DNA from: Candidatus Yonathbacteria bacterium
GTDB lineage: Bacteria; Patescibacteriota; Minisyncoccia; Phycocordibacterales; UBA1550
DNA: 32,738 bases
Direction: 5' to 3'
NCBI GenBank assembly: GCA_016215205.1
Contig: JACRKU010000004.1
Location: forward strand, 1 to 32,738
Both the position numbers and the translations under genes were made by a program. Positions 24,186 through 32,091 of this stretch are shown here, piece by piece (the first letter of the stretch is position 1; each line of letters starts with the position of its first letter). Under the pieces are notes generated by a model, which was not told the origin of the DNA, did no database searches, and saw only the letters and a program-made list of their open reading frames with translations.

Positions 24186-24920
24186 ATGATTTCATTGAAC
24201 CTAAAAAATAAGCGCGAAGGAACAACGGGCGGGTTTACCCTCCTCGAGCTTTTGATCGTTATTTCCATTATCGCCATCCTATCAATCGCTCTCGTGTTCA
24301 TGTTGAACCCAGCGGAAACATTGAAGAAAGCCCGCGACGCTCAGCGTATCTCGGACTTGAAAACAGTAAAAACAGCGTTGGGTATTTTCCTTACGTCTAC
24401 ATCTACCCCGAATCTTCAATCTGGTACAACAACCGCAGTCTGCGTGACGAATAATAGTAATGGTACTAACCAGGCTGGGATGATTGCATATAGTGCTTAC
24501 CCTGGACCCACCACAATCACGAATACCACCTCAGGGTCAGATGGTGGTACTACTGCGAGTGCCTTTAATTCTACAGCGGGGTATGTTTCAAGTACAGCAG
24601 GAAAAGTTGATGGCAATGGCTGGATTCCAGTGAATCTGAAAGTATTAACGAGCGGAACTCCAATCTCGGCATTCCCTGTTGACCCTGTGAATACAGTTTC
24701 AACTACCGCTACTTCAACTGACCTTGTGTATCGCTACGCATGTCAAAACCTCTCAACTATAACAGGAAGACCATCGTATATCTTTGAGATTGATGCAAGG
24801 CTTGAAAGTAGCGCTTATGTTACTGAAGACGCAAAAATGTCCAAAGACGGGGGAGATAACGATAATTTATACGAATCAGGAAATAGTTTGAACCTTTTGC
24901 CAACAGGAGGCACTTTCTAG
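24186..24920 (+). CDS. Type IV pilin, major-type (copy 2)
   Basis: Prepilin of 244 aa, paralogue of the upstream pilin. The leader KREGTTGG precedes FTLLELLIVISIIAILSIALVFML, with Glu at +5. Shared blocks are NPAETL.K.RDAQRISDL, GWIPVN, PISAFPVDPVNT and VYRYAC, while the surface loops between them differ. Two Cys (AVCVTN and RYACQN) are in equivalent places. A 51-nt stretch encoding the N-terminal helix is identical in both genes. It ends 23 bases before a strong terminator, so the two pilins form one transcription unit. Confidence 0.92.
   Translation: MISLNLKNKREGTTGGFTLLELLIVISIIAILSIALVFMLNPAETLKKARDAQRISDLKTVKTALGIFLTSTSTPNLQSGTTTAVCVTNNSNGTNQAGMIAYSAYPGPTTITNTTSGSDGGTTASAFNSTAGYVSSTAGKVDGNGWIPVNLKVLTSGTPISAFPVDPVNTVSTTATSTDLVYRYACQNLSTITGRPSYIFEIDARLESSAYVTEDAKMSKDGGDNDNLYESGNSLNLLPTGGTF
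24227..24277 (+). repeat. 51-nt direct repeat, copy 2 (pilin N-terminal helix)
   Basis: Second copy of the identical 51-nt segment, 716 bases downstream of the first. Sequence on both sides diverges at synonymous positions. Confidence 0.9.
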
Positions 24921-24943
24921 TCCAATCGATATCAATTTTCTCC

Positions 24944-24985
24944 AAAAACACCCAGCTCGTCTATAGACGAGCTGGGTGTTTTTTT
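24944..24985 (+). terminator. Rho-independent terminator after the pilins
   Basis: The 14-bp perfect stem ACACCCAGCTCGTC (24948-24961) / GACGAGCTGGGTGT (24966-24979) has a tata loop and a run of seven Ts. Five preceding As also permit function in reverse. It separates abundant pilin mRNA from the downstream machinery genes. Confidence 0.95.
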
Positions 24986-25000
24986 GTTAGTATTGTTCCT

Positions 25001-25648
25001 ATGTCCCTAATTTTTGTTTTCAACAATATAAACACTATTTTAATGACAGGGTTGGCTGTTTTGGCGATTCTTGTCGCTATGCGTTTCTTGCGCCCGTTAT
25101 CGGTGAAAAATATATCCTATTGGTGGTTTGTTGGCATCGCAGTTGCGCTCTATCTTTTCTACGGCGCTTTTGTCACATGGGGACAATATTATGTATGGGC
25201 AAATGGCAACGAACTTACGAAAGTCTTTATTTCTGCGCCATTGCCCCAGGAAGCACCACTACCAGTCATTCTTGAATGGAGTCGTTCATCCTTTGAACAA
25301 CCTCTTGGATATTTTACCTACTATGTTTTTGGCAGAATTTGGCTTAACATCACCATTCTCTTTATTGTCTCGCTTTTATTTTATTCCATATTAAAATTGT
25401 GGAGTTTTTACAAAGGAGGTTTTTTGCCAAACGGACTGGAAATGATTCTTGCGCTCCTCCTCGTTGTCGGGTACCCGGGCGTCCTCATCCTTATACCACT
25501 CGGCTTTATTCTGGCGATTATTTGGTTCGGGGTTATCTATTTCAAAAATAGAACGACAGTCCAACCACCAATGTACATTGAACCCGCGTTTCTTATTGCT
25601 ACACCAATAGCACTCTTTTTTGCCAAGACATTTTTGAACTACTTATAA
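25001..25648 (+). CDS. Multi-pass membrane protein of unknown function
   Basis: 215 aa with about five hydrophobic segments (residues ~8-30, 40-60, 105-130, 145-180 and 190-213) and an extracytoplasmic loop around residues 60-105. I recognise no family. It begins 15 bases after the pilin terminator's T-run and lies between the pilins and pilB, so a role in the pilus is possible but only by position. No good promoter is visible; TAGTAT at 24988-24993 is a weak -10 candidate. It contains no Cys or recognisable catalytic motif. Confidence 0.75.
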   Translation: MSLIFVFNNINTILMTGLAVLAILVAMRFLRPLSVKNISYWWFVGIAVALYLFYGAFVTWGQYYVWANGNELTKVFISAPLPQEAPLPVILEWSRSSFEQPLGYFTYYVFGRIWLNITILFIVSLLFYSILKLWSFYKGGFLPNGLEMILALLLVVGYPGVLILIPLGFILAIIWFGVIYFKNRTTVQPPMYIEPAFLIATPIALFFAKTFLNYL

Positions 25649-25675
25649 AATTTGTCTTCGGATTTAATTTCTAAC

Positions 25676-25721
25676 TTATACACAACAGGGTAGCGCGCAG
25701 ATGAATTAGCTATGCTATACT
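25676..25721 (+). promoter_or_regulatory. pilB extended -10 promoter and upstream DnaA-box-like site
   Basis: TGC-TATACT (25713-25721) ends 9 bases before the pilB ATG, so the mRNA should be nearly leaderless. TTATACACA (25676-25684), a consensus-type DnaA box, lies about 30 bases upstream of the -10. Confidence 0.5.
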
Positions 25722-25730
25722 GTTTATGTA

Positions 25731-27446
25731 ATGCACATCGCAAAGGATACACTAAAAGCAATCGTACTTGAATCGGGACTTGTGACCGACGAAGATTTTA
25801 CTATTGCCGCGGAGGAGTCCCGCCGTTCTGGACAGTCGATACAAAATGTTCTCATTGGGAGAGGGAAGATTCCCGAAGATTATTTTGCCGAGCTTTTGAG
25901 TCCTTATTACAGCGCGCCTATAGTAAATCTCAAGAAAGAAGCGGAGACTATCAAGCCCGAAGTGCTTGAGCTTATTCCCGAGGTCTATGCAAAATCAAAA
26001 AATATCGTTTTATTTGCGTATGATAAAGAACAGGGTCGCGCAAAGCTCGCGATGCTCGACCCATTTGACTACGACACCATTGAGTATGTCCGCGCAAAAC
26101 TTGATGTGTGGGTGGACGCGTACTTGACCACATTCCCAAGCCTTCGATACGGCCTCAAACAATACAAGAAAAAAGTTGGCATCAATTTTGACCAAATTAT
26201 TTCTGAAAATGTTGAACAATCTCTCGCAGTTGCTGGGGAAGCAGATGTTGCAAAAAGCGCCGCCGCGGTGCCGATTGTTTCTATTTTAGATAATGTTATC
26301 GACCATGCGGTTAGCCTGAATACTTCGGACATACACTTTGAGCCACTAGACAAAGAACTCCTCGTGCGTTTCCGCATAGACGGCATTATGCAGGAAATTT
26401 TGAGCTTGCCAAAGGCGATTGCGCCCGTGCTTGTCGCGCGGGTAAAGATTCTCGCAGGGATGCAGATAGACGAACATCGCATGCCGCAAGACGGCCGTTT
26501 TCGTTTTGATATGGACGACGGCGGGTCTATCGATGTACGCGTCAACATTATGCCGATATTTCACGGCGAAAAAGTTGAAATGCGTATTTTGAAAGGCGCT
26601 ACGCGCCCGCTCACACTCAAAGACCTCGGTGTTTCGGACGAAGGAATCGCGATACTTTACAATGAAATAAAAAAGCCACATGGTATGGTGCTCGTTACCG
26701 GCCCCACCGGACACGGCAAGACCACGACACTCTACGCGATACTGCAGATTCTTAACACGCCTTCGGTCAATATTACCACCATTGAGGACCCGGTTGAATA
26801 TGAATTCCCGCGTGTAAATCAAACGCAAGTAAACCAAAAGGCGGGGATTACTTTCGCAAACGGCCTCCGCGCGCTCCTTCGCCAAAATCCCGACATCATT
26901 ATGATCGGAGAAATCCGGGACAACGAAACAGTGGAGATTGCCATTCACGCGGCGCTCACTGGGCATCTCGTGCTTTCGTCGCTTCACACCAACGATGCGC
27001 CGTCTGCCCTTCCTCGCCTTCTCGACATGGGTGCGCCAGCGTTCCTCCTTTCCTCAATAGTAAATCTAGTTATCGCTCAGCGCCTCGTGCGTCGTATCTG
27101 TGCTTCGTGCATCGAATCATATCCTGCAAGTCCGGAGATAGTGCGTCTCATCAAAGCGCAGATGGAACTTTCCGGGAACGCAAAAGGGAGCATTCCAGGC
27201 ACCCTCTTTCGCGGTAAGGGGTGCAAGGTGTGCGGCAATTCGGGATTTCAGGGGCAAATTGGCATCTTTGAGTTTTTTCGTATTACCGATGCAATTCGTG
27301 AACTCATTCTTCGCGAAGCAACAGTAGGTGAAGTGCGTAAAAAAGCCATCGAAGACGGAATGACATCGATGTTTGAAGACGGTTTGGATAAAGTCGAACG
27401 CGGTGTCACCACAATCGAAGAAATCCTGAGAGTTGTTAATGAGTAG
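25731..27446 (+). CDS. pilB: Type IV pilus extension ATPase PilB (GspE family)
   Basis: Cytoplasmic hexameric motor of 571 aa that powers pilus assembly. The N-terminal GspE_N/MshEN-like domain spans ~1-150. The core has the Asp box (SDIHFEPLDKELLVRFRIDG), Walker A GPTGHGKTTT (~324-333, with His where Ser is common), ITTIEDPVEYEF, Walker B IMIGEIRDNETVEIA and the His box GHLVLSSLHTNDA. The C-terminal tetracysteine zinc site CASC...GCKVCG is typical of PilB/GspE and absent from PilT, which fixes the assignment. pilC follows after 12 nt. No PilT retraction ATPase is in the window. Confidence 0.96.
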   Translation: MHIAKDTLKAIVLESGLVTDEDFTIAAEESRRSGQSIQNVLIGRGKIPEDYFAELLSPYYSAPIVNLKKEAETIKPEVLELIPEVYAKSKNIVLFAYDKEQGRAKLAMLDPFDYDTIEYVRAKLDVWVDAYLTTFPSLRYGLKQYKKKVGINFDQIISENVEQSLAVAGEADVAKSAAAVPIVSILDNVIDHAVSLNTSDIHFEPLDKELLVRFRIDGIMQEILSLPKAIAPVLVARVKILAGMQIDEHRMPQDGRFRFDMDDGGSIDVRVNIMPIFHGEKVEMRILKGATRPLTLKDLGVSDEGIAILYNEIKKPHGMVLVTGPTGHGKTTTLYAILQILNTPSVNITTIEDPVEYEFPRVNQTQVNQKAGITFANGLRALLRQNPDIIMIGEIRDNETVEIAIHAALTGHLVLSSLHTNDAPSALPRLLDMGAPAFLLSSIVNLVIAQRLVRRICASCIESYPASPEIVRLIKAQMELSGNAKGSIPGTLFRGKGCKVCGNSGFQGQIGIFEFFRITDAIRELILREATVGEVRKKAIEDGMTSMFEDGLDKVERGVTTIEEILRVVNE

Positions 27447-27458
27447 CAAATCAATATC

Positions 27459-28676
27459 ATGGCAATTTTTATTTATGAAGTGTACAACAGTGACGGCGCA
27501 ATCGTGCGCGGAGAGTACGAGGCGATAACACGCGATGAAGTCGTTGAATACTTGCTTCGTCGCGACTTAACCCCCATCTCTGTTACCCCACTTAGCGGCG
27601 GGAAAAAGAGATTCAATCTCTCGATTACCTTTTTTGAAAAAATCACTCCGGTGGATATTTTGTTTTTAGTGCGCAATCTTTCCGCAACCGTCAAAGCAGG
27701 CCTCTCTATCGTGGAAGCGCTTGATATTTTAATCGCGGACACCGAAAAGAAGGTTATGAAAAATATGCTTCGCGAGGTTCAGGCCTCGGTAAAAAACGGT
27801 CAGCCCCTGTCTTCAGGTTTCGAAAATTACGCAAACGCATTTCCGCCGATTTTTTTGGGTATGCTCCGCGCGGGGGAGTCGTCTGGTCAGCTTGACCGCA
27901 CACTCGACGAGCTCGCCAAATATCTTGCAAAAGAATTCGCGCTTCGTTCAAAAGTAAAATCTGCGCTGATGTACCCGATTATCCTTCTTGTCGCGTCTAT
28001 AGGCGTGGTGTCGCTCCTTCTTATTTTTGTGCTTCCGCGTTTGACCAAAGCTTTTGAGTCGAGCGGTGTAAAGCTCCCGTTGGTCACCAAATTCTTCCTC
28101 TCGCTTTCAAATATGATGACATACAGTTTCCTTCTCGACGGAGCAATTCTGATTTTCTTGATTTGGTTTTTCCTCTATTTCCGAACGACCCGTATTGGCA
28201 AGAAGTTTTTTTTCTGGTTCATCTCACATATTCCGGTTGCAAGCGAACTGGTAAAAAAGGTCGCACTTGTGCGCTTTTCTCGCACATTGGGCAACTTGAT
28301 GGCGAGCGGGCTTTCCGCGGTTGGGTCGCTTGAGTCTTCCGCGCATTCTATTGGCAATCAAAAATACGAGACGGCGATTTTGGCGGTGGTTGATGATGTA
28401 AAGAATGGAGTCTCCATCTCGGATGCTCTTGTAAAATTTCCGGAGCTGTTCCCGCGCCTTCTTGAGAGTTTGACAATAGTGGGGGAGCGTACTGGTTCTC
28501 TATCGTCAATTCTCATTACATTTTCAGATTTTTATGAAGAAGATGTGGACAATAAACTCAAAGACCTGACCGCGGTCCTCGAGCCTGTCCTCCTCCTCAT
28601 TATGGGTCTTCTTGTGGGGTCTATAGCATTTTCAATCATCCTCCCTATTTACCAGCTCGTTGGCCACTTTATTTAA
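27459..28676 (+). CDS. pilC: Type IV pilus inner-membrane platform protein PilC
   Basis: The 405-aa protein has two repeated GspF domains (VDILFLVRNLSATVKAGLSIVEALDIL... and VALVRFSRTLGNLMASGLSAVGSLESS...) and three membrane helices (~170-195, ~225-245 and ~375-400). It forms the platform through which PilB drives pilin insertion. The N-terminal FIYEVYNSDGAIVRGEYEA is the usual PilC start. It lies between pilB and the minor prepilins, with a 1-nt gap to the next gene. Confidence 0.95.
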   Translation: MAIFIYEVYNSDGAIVRGEYEAITRDEVVEYLLRRDLTPISVTPLSGGKKRFNLSITFFEKITPVDILFLVRNLSATVKAGLSIVEALDILIADTEKKVMKNMLREVQASVKNGQPLSSGFENYANAFPPIFLGMLRAGESSGQLDRTLDELAKYLAKEFALRSKVKSALMYPIILLVASIGVVSLLLIFVLPRLTKAFESSGVKLPLVTKFFLSLSNMMTYSFLLDGAILIFLIWFFLYFRTTRIGKKFFFWFISHIPVASELVKKVALVRFSRTLGNLMASGLSAVGSLESSAHSIGNQKYETAILAVVDDVKNGVSISDALVKFPELFPRLLESLTIVGERTGSLSSILITFSDFYEEDVDNKLKDLTAVLEPVLLLIMGLLVGSIAFSIILPIYQLVGHFI

Positions 28677-28677
28677 T

Positions 28678-29148
28678 ATGATTATCCGTTCTTCCCCGAA
28701 ACATCATCAAAATGGTTTTTCGCTTCTTGAATTGCTCATCGTGGTGGCTATTATGGCGCTCCTTGCGGCGGCTGGGGCAGGATTTTATCGCGGGTTTATG
28801 AAAAATGTGGAGATTCAATCTGCCTCAAAAATGATTGCCAGCGACTTGCGTCAGATGCGCGCAAAATCAATGATAGGGGAGAGCGGGTACAAATGGGGCG
28901 TGCGTTTTGTGAAGAACGCCAGTGGAAACGACTACTACACCCTCTTCTCAACGGACGGCACAAATTCCACCACCACCGCCACCACGACTCTTTCATCCGG
29001 TATCACATTTATCGACCCCGTATCGGGGTACAAAGATGTTATTTTCAGCAAAATCTCCGGCACAATATCCGCGGCAACAACGACGATTATTACCGCAGAA
29101 GGGAAAACGGCAACGACAACAATATCCACGATAGGGACGATATATTAG
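28678..29148 (+). CDS. Minor prepilin (GspH/FimT-like)
   Basis: The ORF track opens at TTG 28660 inside pilC. ATG 28678, one base after the pilC stop, gives 156 aa starting MIIRSSPKHHQNG followed by FSLLELLIVVAIMALLAAAGAGFYRGF. That is a standard class III prepilin signal with Glu at +5. The helix continues into ASKMIASDLRQMRAKSMIGESGYKWGVRF, the pattern seen in GspH/FimT minor pilins. The C-terminal half is strongly Thr-rich (TNSTTTATTT, SAATTTIITAEGKTATTT). It probably helps start or tip the pilus. Confidence 0.85.
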   Translation: MIIRSSPKHHQNGFSLLELLIVVAIMALLAAAGAGFYRGFMKNVEIQSASKMIASDLRQMRAKSMIGESGYKWGVRFVKNASGNDYYTLFSTDGTNSTTTATTTLSSGITFIDPVSGYKDVIFSKISGTISAATTTIITAEGKTATTTISTIGTIY

Positions 29149-29163
29149 AATATTGACATCAGT

Positions 29164-29796
29164 ATGATTTTCCAACATTCAACCTTCAATATGCAACATT
29201 CTACCAAGCGCGGAGTCCTCCTTCTCGAGCTTTTGGTCGTTATCTCTATTCTCGCGATTATTCTTTCTATTGGCGCGCAGTCGGTGTACGTCAGCATGCA
29301 GAGTGGAAAAATTTCAAGTGAGAGCGACGTGGCGATTGGGCTTGCAAACGAATCCCTCGAGGCTGCGCGCGCGGTTGCGGATGAAAAGTGGCAGAATATT
29401 TACGACCTTACCGGCAAAGGTTCTACTCAATACAAAACGGTGCAGTCCGGTTCAAGGTGGACTATCGCTACGGGGACTGAATCCATCGCTCTGAATACCG
29501 CGAGTTACACACGTTATGTTATAATAGACAACGTGAGCCGTAACGCATCGACGCGTTTGGTCGATACCGGTACCAACTACGACCCGTCAACACAAAAAGT
29601 CACGGTAACTGTCTCATGGCAGGGGTCTGGCAGTCCTATCTCGGTGAGCGATTATTTTTTCCGCTGGAAAAATAAAACTTGCTCGCAGACAGATTGGTCG
29701 GGGGGAGCAGGAAGCGGGGTAAAGACCTGCCCCGACACCACCTACTCGACATCCACCAATCTCGGCACTCCCGGCGTTACGCTCCAAGTGTATTAG
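29164..29796 (+). CDS. Minor prepilin (PilV/GspI-like)
   Basis: 210 aa. The leader MIFQHSTFNMQHSTKRG precedes VLLLELLVVISILAIILSIGAQSV, so the cleaved pilin would start with Val instead of the usual Phe or Met, though Glu+5 is kept. Next come ANESLEAARAVADEKWQNIYDL and a beta-rich head with two Cys (NKTCSQTDW and VKTCPDTTY). The 'A.ES.EA.RA.AD..W..I..L' pattern is typical of PilV/GspI minor pilins. It is the last recognised pilus gene of the pilB operon. Confidence 0.82.
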   Translation: MIFQHSTFNMQHSTKRGVLLLELLVVISILAIILSIGAQSVYVSMQSGKISSESDVAIGLANESLEAARAVADEKWQNIYDLTGKGSTQYKTVQSGSRWTIATGTESIALNTASYTRYVIIDNVSRNASTRLVDTGTNYDPSTQKVTVTVSWQGSGSPISVSDYFFRWKNKTCSQTDWSGGAGSGVKTCPDTTYSTSTNLGTPGVTLQVY

Positions 29797-29819
29797 AATT
29801 TGTTTAAAAATATAACAGT

Positions 29820-30443
29820 ATGATTACTTCAAAATCCCTCCACCATGCAAACATCGCGCTCATCTTTAATGAGAGGGATTTCGCGCTTCCTGAAAGCGCG
29901 GACCTGATGGCGCTTTATCGGGGTGCGGATGCAAAGGGCGCGCGCTTGGTAGACGACGCTGTCCTCCGCGCAAAGGTGCTTACGCTCCCCGCGATACAAA
30001 CGCGTTTTACCGTAGAGCATTCGCGCCTTCGCATAGACGACGAGTCGGGCGCCGAGCTCGCAAAGTCGCGCCTCGCAAAAGACGCGCGCCACGCATACGA
30101 CGCGCTTTTTAAGCGGTATCCGCTTGGCGCGTGGGGGATCAATATGGATATTTATTTTCGCACGCAAAACTTGATCCAGCTTCGCGAGCTTTTTTTGCCG
30201 TATTTTGGGGAGGAGGCGCTTACGGGGGCGGATATTCTTGATACGGGCATCCAGTTTACTCTGAAACGCAAGAACTTTGTTGAGGTATGGTTTGTCAAAA
30301 TCACCGCGCCACTTGAAGTCGCGGTGCATGTGAACCGTCATTTTAGGGGTGTGGATTTCCCTGACGAAAAATGGCTAGAAGACGCGCTGGAAAAATGCTA
30401 CAATGAAACAGACAAGATGATGGAGCATTTCAGATTCGCGTAA
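29820..30443 (+). CDS. Soluble protein of unknown function
   Basis: 207 aa, not recognised. It has no signal peptide, membrane segment or Cys-rich motif; only one Cys is present. The N-terminal two thirds are alpha-helical and rich in Ala, Arg, Asp and Leu, with a high Lys/Arg content. The C-terminal part (GIQFTLKRKNFVEVWFVKITAPLEVAVHVNRHF) looks like a beta sheet. It starts 23 bases after the minor prepilin and is probably in the same operon, followed by a secreted protein gene. That position suggests a cytoplasmic helper of the pilus or surface-protein locus, but this is only context. Confidence 0.7.
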   Translation: MITSKSLHHANIALIFNERDFALPESADLMALYRGADAKGARLVDDAVLRAKVLTLPAIQTRFTVEHSRLRIDDESGAELAKSRLAKDARHAYDALFKRYPLGAWGINMDIYFRTQNLIQLRELFLPYFGEEALTGADILDTGIQFTLKRKNFVEVWFVKITAPLEVAVHVNRHFRGVDFPDEKWLEDALEKCYNETDKMMEHFRFA

Positions 30444-30464
30444 TTCCCCACGAAAAGATTTTTT

Positions 30465-32078
30465 ATGTCATTTTCTTCAACTGGCGTCACTTTCAATAAA
30501 ACAAAATGGATACGAAATCGTATTTTCAGATTGCTCTTTCGGGGGGCGGAGGGGATTCTCTCGGTTCTTTTTGTCATCTCGCTCGCCGCGCCGATGGTTT
30601 TCCCGAATCATGCGTACGGAGCGCTGGGAGTTTCTAAGTACCTTTCATATCAGGGACGGCTTACCGATACAAACGGGAACCCTTTGGGGGGAGCAGGAAC
30701 AAATTACTGCTTCAGTTTCTCAATTTTTGATGCGTCCTCTGCGGGGAATAAACTATGGCCATCGACTGCCACGACCACATCAATTTTGATGGTCACTAAC
30801 GGCATATTTAATACATCAATAGGTGATGTCAGCACTTTTGACTTTTCCTCAAACGATACCACGTATCTCAATGTTGATGTTGCGTCGCAGATTAGCGGTT
30901 CATGCACCGGGGTAAGTTGGGAAACGCTTCTTCCGCGACAAAAACTTGATTCTGTTGCGTATGCTCAGGTGGCGGCGAATCTTTATGGAGGAAACGCGCG
31001 CATAGGCACAGGCACTGGTGTAAACAGTGGAAGCCAAAAATACTTGCATTTGGATGTTATGAGTCAGACAGGTGTTGAAATTCTTGGAACTGCATGCCCA
31101 TCTGGCTCCGTGAATGGTTCCGTGTGGTACAACTCCTCCTCAACCCGCGCATTGATGTGTGCCGCTAACGTTATTAAAGCGCTCGACAACGCCTCTGAAA
31201 TTGTAAGTTTGAATATCACTGGAAACACTGCGGGGACTCCTGCCGCTATTTCCACAGGAGCAATATCCCTCGCCGGTGGTCCCAACATCACCCTTTCGCA
31301 AGTCGGCAACGCGATTAGTATTTCCGCTGGCGCGGGTGGAGGCGGCGGCGGCGCCACCGTTTCCCACTGGCCGCCGTTTCCGGTCGGGTTAGCCGCATCA
31401 ACCAATAATTCAGGCACAACTGCCGCCGGCACTAATGTTACCGCTTCTTTCCATGTTGCGCCGTTGCAACTTGGACAGGCTGTGGCTTTTACCCGTATTA
31501 ACATGGTTGGCTTAAACATTACCACCATTGCCGGTACGGGGTCGGCATCAGTGGCGCACATGCTCGGCATTTATACGCTGAACGGCGGAACTGCTCTTTC
31601 CCTCTCTACCTCCTACATGTTCCGACAAGAGATTAGTCAAAGTAGTGTTACAGCCGAGACCCATAGATGGTATTGGGGCACAAATAGCACTGCTAACAGC
31701 TCTTCTACTGCGGGGAACGTTGCCAGTGCAGTGGCAGGAATTAGAATACTTCCTTTATTTGTAAGCGCGGGCGGTAATACTTTTTCTGCCGGGCAGTATT
31801 GGGTTGCATACGCGCAGACGAATGTTACGGGAGGTTCAAATGTTGTGTCTGCAAATTCTTTAATGTATATTTCTCAATCACAAAGCAGTCTCGGTGGTCA
31901 AATTGGCTCGGCTGTCACTCTCCCGCCGTTCCCTCTTATTGGTCAGTTTTCATCAACGACTGTTTTAGGTAATTACACTAGCCCTTTTATGCCGTCTTCA
32001 ATAAACACAACTGCCATTACCAACACCGGTGGTTCGAGTCAATGGAAATGGCCGTACGTCAATTTCCTTGGGAAATAA
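30465..32078 (+). CDS. Secreted chimeric surface protein (adhesin or tail-fibre-like)
   Basis: The 537-aa protein has a basic N-terminus, then a hydrophobic signal or anchor (~28-50, ILSVLFVISLAAPMVFPNHAYG). Residues ~56-170 form a module seen in many bacterial surface proteins: YLSYQGRLTDTNGNPLGG... NGIFNTSIGDV... LPRQKLDSVAYAQVA. The middle carries ISLAGGPNITLSQVGNAISISAG and a glycine hinge (AGAGGGGGGA, ~290-300), both reminiscent of phage tail fibres. The C-terminal ~235 residues (HWPPFPVGLAASTNN...) are beta-rich and Ser/Thr/Gly-rich and unrecognised. It is likely exposed on the cell and may bind a host or surface. It follows the pilus operon by 21 nt. Confidence 0.78.
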   Translation: MSFSSTGVTFNKTKWIRNRIFRLLFRGAEGILSVLFVISLAAPMVFPNHAYGALGVSKYLSYQGRLTDTNGNPLGGAGTNYCFSFSIFDASSAGNKLWPSTATTTSILMVTNGIFNTSIGDVSTFDFSSNDTTYLNVDVASQISGSCTGVSWETLLPRQKLDSVAYAQVAANLYGGNARIGTGTGVNSGSQKYLHLDVMSQTGVEILGTACPSGSVNGSVWYNSSSTRALMCAANVIKALDNASEIVSLNITGNTAGTPAAISTGAISLAGGPNITLSQVGNAISISAGAGGGGGGATVSHWPPFPVGLAASTNNSGTTAAGTNVTASFHVAPLQLGQAVAFTRINMVGLNITTIAGTGSASVAHMLGIYTLNGGTALSLSTSYMFRQEISQSSVTAETHRWYWGTNSTANSSSTAGNVASAVAGIRILPLFVSAGGNTFSAGQYWVAYAQTNVTGGSNVVSANSLMYISQSQSSLGGQIGSAVTLPPFPLIGQFSSTTVLGNYTSPFMPSSINTTAITNTGGSSQWKWPYVNFLGK

Positions 32079-32091
32079 TCAACCTCAATAA

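Noticed and set aside
26346-26987. 213-aa minus-strand ORF inside pilB
   Set aside because: Antisense shadow; Cys, His and Arg-rich composition is typical of reverse-frame translation.
28660-28677. TTG start of the GspH-like prepilin inside pilC
   Set aside because: ATG 28678 gives a normal 13-residue prepilin leader directly after the pilC stop.
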